Shown: positions 44,862 to 54,498 of the stretch, one piece after another
Layout of the letters: each line of letters opens with the position of its first letter
Position numbering within the stretch: the stretch's first letter is position 1
Translations under genes and position numbers: made by a program
Assembly (NCBI GenBank): GCA_947644195.1
Contig: CANRZB010000010.1
Coordinates: forward strand, 1 to 64,000
Origin: an uncultured Clostridium sp.
Lineage (GTDB): Bacteria > Bacillota > Clostridia > Lachnospirales > Lachnospiraceae
Direction of reading: 5' to 3'
Length of the DNA: 64,000 nt
The notes under the pieces: model-generated
Told to the model about the DNA's origin: nothing
What the model saw: only the letters and a program-made list of their open reading frames with translations
The model's database searches: none

Positions 44862-46439
44862 ATGAATTTTGAAGAAATGTGTTTCGATCCCCGTATTATG
44901 CGTGCCATTACAGAAATGGGATTTGAGCAGGCAAGCCCGATCCAGGCGCAGTCGATTCCGATTGCCATGGAGGGAAGGGATATGATTGGCCAGGCGCAGA
45001 CCGGTACAGGAAAGACTGCTGCTTTTGGGATTCCGTTGCTGCAGAGAGTAGATCCGCACAATCGAAAATTACAGGCGATTGTGTTATGCCCCACCAGAGA
45101 ATTGGCGATCCAGACAGCGGGAGAAATTCGTCGTCTAGCAAAATTCCTTCATGGAATTAAAGTTTTGCCGATTTATGGAGGGCAGGAGATTTCCAAGCAG
45201 ATCCGTTCCCTCAAAGGAGGGGTGCAGATCATCATTGGAACGCCGGGGCGAGTGATGGATCACATGCGCCGCCATACGCTGAAGTTGGAAGAAGTCGGTG
45301 CTGTCGTGTTAGATGAGGCAGACGAAATGCTGAACATGGGATTTCGCGATGACATCGAGATGATACTTAAAAAACTGCCGGAGGAGAGGCAGACGTTATT
45401 GTTCTCGGCAACCATGCCGAAGCCGATTATGGAGATTGCCAGAAATTACTTACAGGATCCTGAGATTGTGAAAGTGGTTAAAAAGGAATTGACGGTTCCG
45501 AAAATTGAGCAATATTATTATGAAGTCAATCCCCGCAGAAAAAATGAAGTGCTGTCCCGCTTGTTGGATATTTATGATCCCGAACTATCCCTGGTATTTT
45601 GCAATACCAAACGAAAGGTGGATGAACTCGTTGCAGATCTGAAAGGGCGTGGATATTTTGCCGAGGGATTGCACGGTGATATGAAGCAATCCCAGAGAGA
45701 CCGTGTTATGAATGGATTCCGAAATGGCAGGACGGATATCCTGGTGGCAACCGATGTGGCGGCGCGGGGCATTGACGTAGATGATGTGGAAGCGGTATTT
45801 AACTATGATGTTCCACAGGATGACGAATACTATGTACATAGAATTGGCCGGACCGGACGTGCGGGCCGAACCGGGCGTGCCTTTACTCTGGTAGTGGGCA
45901 GGGAGATCTATAAGCTGAAGGATATCCAACGCTACTGCAAAACCAAAATCAAGCGGCAGCAAATTCCTTCCATGGATGATGTGACGGAAATCAAGGTGGG
46001 TAAACTTCTGGAGCAGGCAGGGGACTTGATCGAGCGGAACCGTCTGGACCAGACGATGGATCTGATCGAAGAATATCTGGACACGACGGAACATTCTACG
46101 TTAGAACTGGCAGCGGCGCTTCTTCAGTTACAGATGGGAGAGGATGGCAATTCTGCCGCTCAGGATGAGATCGAATTTGGGGATACCGGGGCCGAGCCAG
46201 GAATGGTGCGTCTCTTTATCAATATTGGCAAGAAGCAGCGCATCAAAATTGGCGATATCTTGGGCGCTGTCGTAGGAGAATCCGGGATTGGCGGAAACCT
46301 GGTCGGCGCGATTGATATGTATGATAATTTTACCTTCGTAGAAGTGCCGAGAGAGCATGCGGCGCAGGTTCTGGATGCTATGAAACATGCTAAAATCAAA
46401 GGAAAGTCCATTAATGTGGAGCCGGCGAAAGGGAAATAA
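44862..46439 (+). CDS. DEAD-box ATP-dependent RNA helicase with DbpA-type RNA-binding domain
   Basis: A 525-residue RNA helicase. Motifs: Q-motif FEQASPIQAQSIPI, motif I AQTGTGKT, DEAD in VVLDEADEML, SAT, and HRIGRTGRAGRTGRA (motif VI). The C-terminal ~75 residues (GMVRLFINIGKKQRI through VPREHAAQVLDAMK) are a DbpA_CTD RNA-binding domain, as in DeaD/CshA/DbpA proteins that act on ribosome assembly and mRNA decay. Which orthologue it is cannot be settled, so no symbol is given. GAGG precedes the ATG. Confidence 0.95.
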   Translation: MNFEEMCFDPRIMRAITEMGFEQASPIQAQSIPIAMEGRDMIGQAQTGTGKTAAFGIPLLQRVDPHNRKLQAIVLCPTRELAIQTAGEIRRLAKFLHGIKVLPIYGGQEISKQIRSLKGGVQIIIGTPGRVMDHMRRHTLKLEEVGAVVLDEADEMLNMGFRDDIEMILKKLPEERQTLLFSATMPKPIMEIARNYLQDPEIVKVVKKELTVPKIEQYYYEVNPRRKNEVLSRLLDIYDPELSLVFCNTKRKVDELVADLKGRGYFAEGLHGDMKQSQRDRVMNGFRNGRTDILVATDVAARGIDVDDVEAVFNYDVPQDDEYYVHRIGRTGRAGRTGRAFTLVVGREIYKLKDIQRYCKTKIKRQQIPSMDDVTEIKVGKLLEQAGDLIERNRLDQTMDLIEEYLDTTEHSTLELAAALLQLQMGEDGNSAAQDEIEFGDTGAEPGMVRLFINIGKKQRIKIGDILGAVVGESGIGGNLVGAIDMYDNFTFVEVPREHAAQVLDAMKHAKIKGKSINVEPAKGK

Positions 46440-46469
46440 AATGGAATATGTCGGTATTCCTTAAAGGCA

Positions 46470-46511
46470 GGGGCTGTACGCAGAGTAGCTGGGCGTGCAG
46501 CTTCTTTTTTG
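46470..46511 (+). terminator. Intrinsic terminator after the helicase gene
   Basis: GGGCTGTACGC pairs with GCGTGCAGCTT around an 11-base loop, followed by CTTTTTT. Confidence 0.85.
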
Positions 46512-46746
46512 TCCCAAAAAATAAGTGCAGATGTCAGAGTTCATTACTCTCTAACAACTACATTTTGATAGTACTAAAAGAAGAAGTAACTCAATCATAC
46601 CATAGGGAGAATGTTTGTAATTTATCAGATGGTTTTTTGAGAAAATATTTTTTTGTTTGACGATTTAACTCTATTCTGCTATAGTGAGTATGTAGAAATA
46701 TTTTTGTTAAATTTAGTCGAAGTTAGAACAGGCAGGAGGTTCTTCA

Positions 46747-47145
46747 TGAAAAAGAAACAAAAAGGGTGGATAAGCATCTAGATTATCGTTGCCATACTGG
46801 TATCGGTAATGTTTCCGGCGTCCAATAGTCTGGCAGACAGCCAGCAGCAAAGGAAAGGGTTTTATGAGGGAGAGGGCTTTCAGGTGCAGTTTGATGTGAC
46901 AGAAGCCTGGGGTGGTGGCGCTGCTGCCGGAAATGAATGAGATGGACTATGCCTTTCGTAAGGATGATTGTTTGGGGTCGCTCAATAATCTGCAAAAGGC
47001 GATTACTATTCTGAAAAAAAATGGGGATAGTAAGGAGCTGCTTCATACCCTGCAGACAAATTTGCAAAATCATAGAAAGGAATGGAAGGGCGATATCGTC
47101 CGGCTGAGAGAAAAAGAAGATAAGATTGAAAAATATGGATATTGA
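46747..47145 (+). pseudogene. Decayed gene for a secreted protein (nonsense codon and frameshifts)
   Basis: AGGAGG precedes ATG 46747, which opens a basic start followed by TAG at 46780-46782 inside what continues in frame as a signal peptide (IIVAILVSVMFPASNSLA). Coherent protein sequence then continues in another frame (YEGEGFQVQFDVTEAWGGG, about 46863) and finally returns to the first frame (VALLPEMNEMDYAFRKDD through EKYGY, to 47145), giving a helical, charged C-terminus. One stop codon and two frame changes point to a broken gene. The track's 77-residue ORF at 46912 is its 3' part. Original family unknown. Confidence 0.6.
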
Positions 47146-47205
47146 TTTCATGAAATATCAAGTATGTCAAATAACTACAATATAGTAAAAAGGAGAATGA
47201 TCATT

Positions 47206-47931
47206 ATGAAATGTAAGTTAATAATATTAACAATCTCTCTTTCCGTTTTTAGTATACTAGGCTCTGCCTGCGGAAAGGAAGTCGCTTCTGACAATATGGT
47301 AAAGAAAGAGAATGTGTCACAAAAAACAGTGCAAAAAAGTAAAGAGATTGCAGATATATTTGGAGAAAATCTGATACCAAAAGAACAAAAGAACTATTAC
47401 AAAAAATATTTTACACAGGAATTTGCGGAGGGCAGGAATGATGACATTTCTGATTGGAAAGACAAAGAAGGAAATTGGTGCTACCCTGCTGGATACCAGA
47501 TTACATGGATTCCATCTGATGATGAAAAGATGGCGGCACAGCAGTTCCCAGAAGAACTGTTGGCAGATATGAGTACGGATGAATTGTATCAGTTTATTAT
47601 GAAGGCGCATGGTCAGTGGGCACAATTAGCTTTTGATACATATGCATACGCCTTGAGTTCGTATTATTCCTACTATAATTTCATTGCGGAGTTGATGCAG
47701 AGAGTGGATTGTGCAGAGGTTGTCCATAAATATTATGCTCAGACTACAGATGATGATGTGAAGCGTTATTCAAAGAAGTCTCGCGCTTCTTATTCAGATC
47801 CAAGTGATACAGAAAAGCAGGAATTATTTCAATTGATGGAAGGGATGGAGTGGTTCTTTCTGTATGAAGAAGGAAAATCGGTTCCTGATGAACGTGTTTT
47901 TGGATCAGCTCAACTAAAACCAGAGAATTAA
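47206..47931 (+). CDS. Putative lipoprotein, unknown function
   Basis: The start is set at ATG 47206 (MKCKLIILTISLSVFS), preceded by AAGGAG. The lipobox LGSAC is at residues 18-22. The 241-residue mature part is polar, with aromatic-rich helices (YALSSYYSYYNFIAELM) and no recognised domain. It lies 60 bases after the decayed gene and before the SAM riboswitch region. Confidence 0.7.
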   Translation: MKCKLIILTISLSVFSILGSACGKEVASDNMVKKENVSQKTVQKSKEIADIFGENLIPKEQKNYYKKYFTQEFAEGRNDDISDWKDKEGNWCYPAGYQITWIPSDDEKMAAQQFPEELLADMSTDELYQFIMKAHGQWAQLAFDTYAYALSSYYSYYNFIAELMQRVDCAEVVHKYYAQTTDDDVKRYSKKSRASYSDPSDTEKQELFQLMEGMEWFFLYEEGKSVPDERVFGSAQLKPEN

Positions 47932-48035
47932 TATGGGGGATGCAAAGGAAAGACTCAATCAATTTGACTGCTTCTGTTGTATTAATACTAACGTCAAGAA
48001 ATTCATGTTAATATTAATGTCAAAAAATCCCCCTC

Positions 48036-48064
48036 TTGACGGATACCAGGGATAGGTATAAGAT
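48036..48064 (+). promoter_or_regulatory. Probable metK promoter
   Basis: TTGACG (48036-48041) with TAAGAT (48059-48064) at 17 bases, about 95 bases before the riboswitch. Two direct repeats TTAATAYTAAYGTCAA (47982 and 48008) lie just upstream. Confidence 0.5.
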
Positions 48065-48157
48065 AGAAAAGTAGACCGCAGAGAGATCAACATAAGTGGA
48101 TCTGCAAAAGGCCGGAAGCCAGTGCTTCTCGGCTTCATTATGAAAAAGTTCACAATA

Positions 48158-48309
48158 CTCTTATTCAGAGTGGTGGAGAGTGAAGGCTCTGTGAAACCAC
48201 GGCAACCCCATTGCGGAAGGTGCCAATCTCAGCGAGGAATCGATCAATAAGAGGGTTTGAAGTCTATACGATGAAATTCAAGTCCATCTTTTGGTTAGGT
48301 GGACTTTTT
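48158..48309 (+). promoter_or_regulatory. SAM-I (S-box) riboswitch with terminator
   Basis: P1 is formed by CTCTTATT (48158-48165) and AATAAGAG (48246-48253). Between them are the hallmark S-box elements CAGAGTGGTGGAG, GAAGGCTCTGTGAAACC, CGGCAACC and GGTGCCAATC. Downstream AAGTCCA (48280-48286) and TGGACTT (48300-48306) with a T-run form the terminator. SAM binding should stop transcription into metK. Confidence 0.95.
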
Positions 48310-48434
48310 CTATTGGTTTTGTTGTGTTATCCAGTGTCATGGCGAAAGATCTTGCAGGATAACGATGCAGCACAAAAGAATAGGGATCTGTCGGGAGGTA
48401 CTCGTCGGCAGGCAGTAGAAATGGAGGAATCAAT

Positions 48435-49631
48435 ATGGAAAAAAGATTATTTACGTCAGAATCAGTTACGGAAGGGCATCCTGATAAGATCTGTGACAAT
48501 ATTTCAGATGCCATTCTGGATGCATTGATGGCACAGGATCCAATGAGCCGTGTGGCGTGTGAAACGGTAATTACCACGGATTATGTGATGATTATGGGTG
48601 AGATCAGTACGACGGCACAGGTGGATTATGAGAAAATCATTCGAGAAACTATTCGGGAGATCGGCTACGATGATGATTTGAAAGGATTTAACTGTGATAA
48701 CTGTGAGGTCAGGATCTTGTTGGATAAGCAGTCGATCGACATTGCCATGGGAGTGGATCAGGCATTGGAGGCGAAAAACGGAGAGAAAGATATGTCCGAG
48801 GAAGAACTTGATGCGATTGGTGCGGGCGATCAGGGAATGATGTTTGGTTACGCCACCAATGAAACCGAGGACAGGATGCCTTATGCAATTTCGTTAGCCC
48901 ATAAGCTGACCAGGAAATTAACTGAAGTCCGCAAGAACGGGACATTAGATTATCTGCGTGCGGATGGCAAGAGTCAGGTTACCGTAGAATATGACGAAAA
49001 GGGAACGCCGGTACATATTAATGCGGTAGTGATTTCTACGCAGCATGCTGCCGGGATTAAACAGGAGCAAATCCATCAGGATATCCGTACTCATGTGATT
49101 GATCCGGTATTACCGCAGAATCTGGTGGACGATCAGACCAAATTTTTTATCAATCCGACCGGAAGGTTTGTCATCGGTGGGCCAAACGGGGACAGTGGGT
49201 TGACCGGGCGTAAGATTATTGTGGATACCTATGGCGGATTTGCCCGTCATGGTGGCGGTGCTTTTTCAGGGAAGGATTGCACTAAGGTGGACCGTTCCGC
49301 GGCGTATGCAGCCCGCTATGTGGCTAAGAATATTGTCGAGGCGGGGCTGGCAGAACGTTGTGAGATCCAGCTTTCCTATGCAATTGGCGTGGCGCATCCA
49401 ACTTCAATTATGGTGGATACTTTTGGGACAGGAAAATTGTCCGATAGCCGTCTGGTAGAAATTATCCGGGAGAATTTTGACTTGCGTCCAGCCGGGATCA
49501 TTAAGATGCTCGATCTGCGTCGGCCAATCTATAAACAGACAGCAGCTTATGGACATTTTGGCAGAAATGATTTGAATCTACCATGGGAAAAAACCGATAA
49601 GGCAGAAGACTTGCGGAAATATGCCGTATAA
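48435..49631 (+). CDS. metK: S-adenosylmethionine synthetase
   Basis: A 398-residue enzyme forming SAM from methionine and [19 protein letters not shown] opens the protein, [12 protein letters not shown] carries the methionine/ATP-binding loop, and [26 protein letters not shown] is the P-loop-like motif. Length is normal. GGAGG lies 9 bases before the ATG. It is under the SAM-I riboswitch, a product-feedback arrangement. Confidence 0.98.
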   Translation: MEKRLFTSESVTEGHPDKICDNISDAILDALMAQDPMSRVACETVITTDYVMIMGEISTTAQVDYEKIIRETIREIGYDDDLKGFNCDNCEVRILLDKQSIDIAMGVDQALEAKNGEKDMSEEELDAIGAGDQGMMFGYATNETEDRMPYAISLAHKLTRKLTEVRKNGTLDYLRADGKSQVTVEYDEKGTPVHINAVVISTQHAAGIKQEQIHQDIRTHVIDPVLPQNLVDDQTKFFINPTGRFVIGGPNGDSGLTGRKIIVDTYGGFARHGGGAFSGKDCTKVDRSAAYAARYVAKNIVEAGLAERCEIQLSYAIGVAHPTSIMVDTFGTGKLSDSRLVEIIRENFDLRPAGIIKMLDLRRPIYKQTAAYGHFGRNDLNLPWEKTDKAEDLRKYAV

Positions 49632-49656
49632 GCTACAATAGTATATCAGGAGCAGT

Positions 49657-49709
49657 TGTCCGCAATGATGGATAGGGAAGTTTGCTATCTGTGATTGCGG
49701 ACATTTTTT
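49657..49709 (+). terminator. Intrinsic terminator after metK
   Basis: TGTCCGCAAT (49657-49666) pairs perfectly with ATTGCGGACA (49694-49703), with inner GATAG/CTATC pairing, followed by TTTTTT. Confidence 0.92.
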
Positions 49710-49731
49710 GAAATCGGAGGAGGATTTTGTG

Positions 49732-50832
49732 GTGAAGTATGATTATTTAATCGTAGGTGCTGGATTGTTTGGGGCTGTTTTTGCCCATGAGATGACGAGC
49801 CGTGGCAAAAAATGTCTGGTTATTGACAAGCGGGATCATGTTGCTGGAAATATTTACAGTGAAGAAGTGGAAGGGATCCATGTACACAAATATGGAGCCC
49901 ATATTTTTCATACTTCAAACCCTAAAATTTGGGAATATATGAAGCAATTTGCTGATTTTAACCATTACATCAATTCCCCGGTGGCTGTTTACCGGGATGA
50001 ATTGTACAACCTGCCGTTCAATATGAATACGTTCAGCAAAATGTGGGGAGTGCGGACGCCGCAGGAGGCAAAGGATAAAATTGCGGAACAGATTGCTTCA
50101 TTAGAGATAAAAGATCCGAAAAATCTGGAAGAGCAGGCGTTGTCATTGGTAGGTTCTGACGTGTATGAAAAATTAGTCAAGGGTTATACGGAAAAGCAGT
50201 GGGGCAGGGATTGTAAAGAACTTCCGGCATTTATCATTAAACGTCTTCCATTGCGCTTCGTCTATGACAACAACTATTTTAACGATCGTTACCAGGGAAT
50301 TCCAATGGGAGGTTATACTACTATTGTAGAAAAGATGTTAGAGGGATCGGATGTGCTGTTAAATACCGATTATTTTGAGTATCGCAAATTCCATACAAAT
50401 ATAGCAGACAAGACTGTATATACTGGCATGTTAGACCAATACTTTGAGTATCGTCTGGGCGTGTTGGAATATCGGTCTGTGCGGTTTGAACAGGAGACTC
50501 TGGATATGGAGAATTACCAGGGAAATGCTGTAGTGAATTATACAGAACGGGAGATTCCTTACACTAGAATTATAGAGCATAAGCATTTCGAATTCGGTAC
50601 ACAGCCAAAGACTGTAATTTCTCGTGAGTATCCGAGTGAATGGAAGCAGGGAGAGGAGCCGTATTATCCGGTCAATGACGCACGAAATGAAGAATTGGCG
50701 GCGAAATACCGGGAACTTGCAGCTTCGGAGCCGAATGTGATTTTTGGCGGCAGACTGGGAGAATACCGTTACTACGATATGGATAAAGTAGTGGATGCTG
50801 CATTGACAGCAGTACAAGAGCAGTTATGCTAA
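49732..50832 (+). CDS. glf: UDP-galactopyranose mutase
   Basis: A flavoenzyme converting UDP-galactopyranose to UDP-galactofuranose for cell-surface glycans. FAD-binding GAGLFGAVFAHE follows YDYLIVG at the N-terminus; VHKYGAHIFHTS, the family's conserved block, is near residue 55; RYYDMDKV is near the C-terminus. The track's start is upstream of the ribosome site; GTG 49732 (or 49729) after GGAGGAGGA is preferred, giving about 366 residues. No galactofuranosyltransferase is adjacent, so it stands alone after metK. Confidence 0.94.
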   Translation: MKYDYLIVGAGLFGAVFAHEMTSRGKKCLVIDKRDHVAGNIYSEEVEGIHVHKYGAHIFHTSNPKIWEYMKQFADFNHYINSPVAVYRDELYNLPFNMNTFSKMWGVRTPQEAKDKIAEQIASLEIKDPKNLEEQALSLVGSDVYEKLVKGYTEKQWGRDCKELPAFIIKRLPLRFVYDNNYFNDRYQGIPMGGYTTIVEKMLEGSDVLLNTDYFEYRKFHTNIADKTVYTGMLDQYFEYRLGVLEYRSVRFEQETLDMENYQGNAVVNYTEREIPYTRIIEHKHFEFGTQPKTVISREYPSEWKQGEEPYYPVNDARNEELAAKYRELAASEPNVIFGGRLGEYRYYDMDKVVDAALTAVQEQLC

Positions 50833-50968
50833 TACAGCAAATACGTAATCACTGAAAATTCTAATTATCTTATGTTATATCCGCTGGTAACTGGCGTAAC
50901 AGGATTTTTGAATAAAAATCGCCGAACACAGCGGAGAAATCTACAGACGACAGAAGGGAGTATTTCCG

Positions 50969-53623
50969 ATGGAAAAGGAAGCAGGACAGAAGCCCAAGAA
51001 GCATATTTGTACAGGTCTTCTGGCCCATGTAGATGCGGGCAAGACGACATTATCGGAAGGGATATTGTATTCTGCTGGTGTGATCCAGGAAATTGGAAGG
51101 GTAGACAACCAGAATACCTTTCTGGACCATGACGCCGTGGAGCGGATGCGGGGAATTACCATTTATTCCAGTCAGGCGGTTTTCGATCAGGGGGATACTC
51201 GGATTACGTTGGTTGATACACCAGGTCATGTGGATTTTTCTGCGGAGATGGAACGGGTATTACAGGTTTTGGATTATGCGATTCTCATTATCAGCGGATC
51301 TGAGGGAATCCAGAGCCATACTGAAACATTATGGCAGCTTTTGGATCGCTATGATATTCCCGTTTTTCTATTTATCAACAAAATGGATCAGCCAGATACG
51401 GATCCACAGAAAATATTGCAGGAATTGCGCCAGAAATTATCGGATGCATGTACGGATTTTGGGACAGATCCAGTGATTCGGATGGAAGCAGCTGCGATGT
51501 GTGAAGAAACTTTGCTGGAAACTTTTCTGGAGACGGGAGCAGTGTCAGAGGATGAGATTCGGCGGCTGATCTGGGAGCGGAAATTGTTTCCATGTTATTT
51601 TGGATCTGCCCTGCGTATGGAGGGTGTTGTGGAATTTCTGCAGGGTTTTGCGGAATATACATCTGCACCTGAATACCCGGAAGATTTTGGGGCTGTGGTA
51701 TATAAGATTACAAGAGATGAGCAGGGAAACCGTCTGACCCATTTGAAAATTACCGGAGGCACGTTGTGTACCAAGCAGGTATTACATGGCGTCCGAAAAC
51801 AACAGGGAAACGACAGCGATGAGGAGGAAAACTGGTCAGAGAAGGTGCATCAGATTCGTATCTATTCCGGGGAACGCTATGAGACTGTCATGGAAGCGGC
51901 AGCCGGGACGATTTGTGCGGTGACCGGCTTAAGCAATACCTATCCCGGAGAAGGGCTTGGTGTGGAACAGGGGACAGAGCCTCCGGTATTAGAGCCGGTT
52001 CTAACCTACCAGATTCGTCTGCCAGAGGGATGGGATGCTAGCCGTGCGATGCCATTTCTGCGCCAATTGGAGGAGGAAGAGCCGGAACTGCATATTGTCT
52101 GGGAGGAGACCACAGGGGAGATCCATGCCAAGATCATGGGTGAAATGCAAATGGATATCATTAAGCGTCAGCTCTGGGAACGTTTTCGCATGGATGTGGA
52201 GTTGGATGCCGGGAGTATTGTATACAAGGAAACAATTGCGGAACCTGTGGTAGGAATCGGTCATTTTGAGCCACTGAGACACTATGCGGAGGTTCATTTG
52301 CTGCTTGAGCCGGGCGAACCGGGGAGCGGATTGCAATTTGAGACTAGTTGTAGTGAAGATATTCTTGCAAGAAATTGGCAAAGACTGGTACTGACCCATC
52401 TTGAGGAAAGAACGCATCGGGGAATACTGACGGGTTCCGCTATTACGGATATGAAAATTTCTGTGGTATCTGGTCGGGCCCATCCCAAACATACCGAGGG
52501 GGGAGATTTCCGGCAGGCAACATATCGTGCTGTTCGCCAGGGATTGCGCAGTGCGGAAAATGTTTTGCTGGAGCCATATTATTCCTTTCGACTGACAGTT
52601 CCATCGGACCGGATGGGACGTGCTATGACAGATGTGGAGCGAATGAGTGGCAGATTGGATGCCCCGGATACCCAGGGAGATATGGCGGTTCTTACCGGAA
52701 TTGCCCCTGTGTCAGAGATGTGGGAATATCATCGGGACCTTTCCGCCTATACCGGGGGGACGGGACGACTATCCTGCCAGATTTTTGGGTATCTGCCCTG
52801 TCACAATGCAGAAGATGTCATTCGGGAGATCGGATATGACCCGGATCTGGACCTGGGCCAGCCAGCAGATTCCGTATTTTGTTCCCATGGATCCGGTTTT
52901 ATCGTACCATGGAATGAGGTGCCGGAGCGGGCTCATGTGGAGAATGACTGCCTGATTGGGGAAGAGGTAACACAAAGGAGACAGGAGCAGGAAGTCTATG
53001 CAGCATTATCGGCAGCGGAGCGGCGCAGGCAAGGTTATGTGGAGGATTTTTCGATCGGAGAGGAGGAAATCCATTCCATTTTGGGGCGTATGAGTGCGAC
53101 GAAACGTCAGGAAAAGCGTGGGTGGAAGAAACAGCGGCGGACGATTACGGCAGAGACCAGTCATTCTGCTAAGACAGCGTCAAAAATCCGGGAAAAGTAT
53201 TTGCTTGTCGATGGATATAATATCGTGTTTGCCTGGGAGGAGTTAAAAACACTGGCAAAAGATAATATTGACGCTGCTAGGGATCGCCTGATGGATATTT
53301 TGTGTAATTACCAGGCGTATTGTGGTATGACCCTGATTTTGGTTTTCGACGCCTATAATGTCCGGGGCGGGATTGGCAGGATGATGGACTATCATAATAT
53401 CCATGTGGTTTATACCAAAGAGGCGGAAACAGCAGATCAATATATTGAGAAGCTGGCGCACCGTATGGGTAGGGATTATGATGTAACCGTGGCGACTTCA
53501 GATAATGTAGTACAGTTAATTATTCTTGGGCAGGGGTGCAAATTATGGTCCGCCGGAGATTTCGAATTGGAGGTGCAACGGATTGAGGAGCGGATTGCGG
53601 AGGATACGAAACGGATGTATTAA
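50969..53623 (+). CDS. TetM-like ribosomal-protection GTPase fused to a C-terminal YacP/Rae1 (NYN) ribonuclease domain
   Basis: An 884-residue fusion. Residues 1-~650 follow the Tet(M)/Tet(O) translational GTPase layout: G1 AHVDAGKTT, G2/G3 RGITIYSS and DTPGHVDF, NKMD, then EF-G-like domains II-V including EPYYSFRLTVPSDRMGRAMTDV. The YSPVSTP domain IV tip of Tet(M) is not present (GRAHPKHTEGGDFR stands there), so tetracycline resistance is uncertain. After a basic linker, residues ~740-884 are a YacP/Rae1 nuclease with acidic residues in VDGYNIVFAW, VFDAYN, ADQYIEK and VATSDN. Rae1 cleaves mRNA in the ribosomal A site in Bacillus. The fusion could open a stalled A site and cut the mRNA. AAGGGAG precedes the ATG. 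Confidence 0.88.
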   Translation: MEKEAGQKPKKHICTGLLAHVDAGKTTLSEGILYSAGVIQEIGRVDNQNTFLDHDAVERMRGITIYSSQAVFDQGDTRITLVDTPGHVDFSAEMERVLQVLDYAILIISGSEGIQSHTETLWQLLDRYDIPVFLFINKMDQPDTDPQKILQELRQKLSDACTDFGTDPVIRMEAAAMCEETLLETFLETGAVSEDEIRRLIWERKLFPCYFGSALRMEGVVEFLQGFAEYTSAPEYPEDFGAVVYKITRDEQGNRLTHLKITGGTLCTKQVLHGVRKQQGNDSDEEENWSEKVHQIRIYSGERYETVMEAAAGTICAVTGLSNTYPGEGLGVEQGTEPPVLEPVLTYQIRLPEGWDASRAMPFLRQLEEEEPELHIVWEETTGEIHAKIMGEMQMDIIKRQLWERFRMDVELDAGSIVYKETIAEPVVGIGHFEPLRHYAEVHLLLEPGEPGSGLQFETSCSEDILARNWQRLVLTHLEERTHRGILTGSAITDMKISVVSGRAHPKHTEGGDFRQATYRAVRQGLRSAENVLLEPYYSFRLTVPSDRMGRAMTDVERMSGRLDAPDTQGDMAVLTGIAPVSEMWEYHRDLSAYTGGTGRLSCQIFGYLPCHNAEDVIREIGYDPDLDLGQPADSVFCSHGSGFIVPWNEVPERAHVENDCLIGEEVTQRRQEQEVYAALSAAERRRQGYVEDFSIGEEEIHSILGRMSATKRQEKRGWKKQRRTITAETSHSAKTASKIREKYLLVDGYNIVFAWEELKTLAKDNIDAARDRLMDILCNYQAYCGMTLILVFDAYNVRGGIGRMMDYHNIHVVYTKEAETADQYIEKLAHRMGRDYDVTVATSDNVVQLIILGQGCKLWSAGDFELEVQRIEERIAEDTKRMY

Positions 53624-53666
53624 CACTGGCGTATATTGTTAGTCACAGGAGAGAGGACGGAATGGA

Positions 53667-54338
53667 ATGAAACCAATTGCCCATATGGAAAATGATTTGG
53701 ATACGAAATTTGGCATCCCCAGACAGAGTGGTTTGGTGGAGGAATTACTGGGTACGGTCGTGTTTGAGCCGGAATACCGGGATGAGCAGGCATTGCGTGG
53801 CCTGGAAGCATTTTCTCATATCTGGCTGCTGTGGGAATTTTCAGAGGCCAAACGGGATACCTGGTCCCCCACGGTTCGCCCGCCCCGCCTGGGAGGAAAT
53901 ACCCGCATGGGTGTTTTTGCTACCCGGTCTCCCTTCCGTCCCAATCCAATTGGATTATCCTGTGTCAAATTTATTGGGGTACAGAGGGATCCGCAGAAGG
54001 GAAATGTCTTGCGAGTGGGGGGCGTTGACCTGAAAAACGGTACGCCCATCTATGACATTAAACCATATCTGTCCTATACGGATTGCCATCCGGAAGCGAC
54101 GGGAGGCTTTACGGACGAAACTGCCCGCCAGACATTAAGCGTGGTAATTCCATCGGATTTGGAGCAGAAAATTCCGCCGTTTCAGAGAAAGGCTTTATAT
54201 GGAATTCTATCACAAGATCCCCGGCCTAGTTATCAGCAGGATCCGGAACGCATTTATGGGATGTCCTATGGAGGCAGTGATATTCGCTTTCGGGTGTCGA
54301 ATGGACGAGTGATGGTCGTCGAGGTAGAGGCAGACTGA
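53667..54338 (+). CDS. trmO: tRNA (N6-threonylcarbamoyladenosine37-N6)-methyltransferase TrmO
   Basis: A 223-residue TsaA/TrmO-fold enzyme that methylates t6A37 in tRNA-Thr using SAM. The conserved block [22 protein letters not shown] (residues ~76-97) and the [20 protein letters not shown] segment are family signatures. It sits 43 bases after the GTPase-Rae1 fusion, so both act on the translation machinery and may be co-transcribed. ATG 53667 has a moderate GGACGGAATGG upstream. Confidence 0.93.
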   Translation: MKPIAHMENDLDTKFGIPRQSGLVEELLGTVVFEPEYRDEQALRGLEAFSHIWLLWEFSEAKRDTWSPTVRPPRLGGNTRMGVFATRSPFRPNPIGLSCVKFIGVQRDPQKGNVLRVGGVDLKNGTPIYDIKPYLSYTDCHPEATGGFTDETARQTLSVVIPSDLEQKIPPFQRKALYGILSQDPRPSYQQDPERIYGMSYGGSDIRFRVSNGRVMVVEVEAD

Positions 54339-54366
54339 TCTTCTGTATTTATGTACGCATCATCGC

Positions 54367-54395
54367 TTGACAGGAGGTTGTGGATTTGATAGCAT
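54367..54395 (+). promoter_or_regulatory. Probable trpS promoter
   Basis: TTGACA (54367-54372) with TAGCAT (54390-54395) at 17 bases, 104 bases before trpS. The leader has one dyad, CAGCTGT/ACAGCTG near 54451-54477, but no T-box sequence. Confidence 0.5.
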
Positions 54396-54498
54396 TTTTA
54401 TAGTTGACTGTAGGCGGAAGACCATAGAATCACGGATCAAAGATTATTTCAGCTGTGGGGTTTTGACAAACAGCTGTTCAGATACGATGGAGGTTATT

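Noticed and set aside
50969-53200. Plain tetracycline-resistance gene
   Set aside because: The GTPase part fits the family, but the Tet(M) domain IV tip motif is absent and a nuclease is fused, so resistance cannot be claimed.
54396-54498. T-box leader for trpS
   Set aside because: No GGTGG-ACCGCG core is present; only a short dyad is seen.
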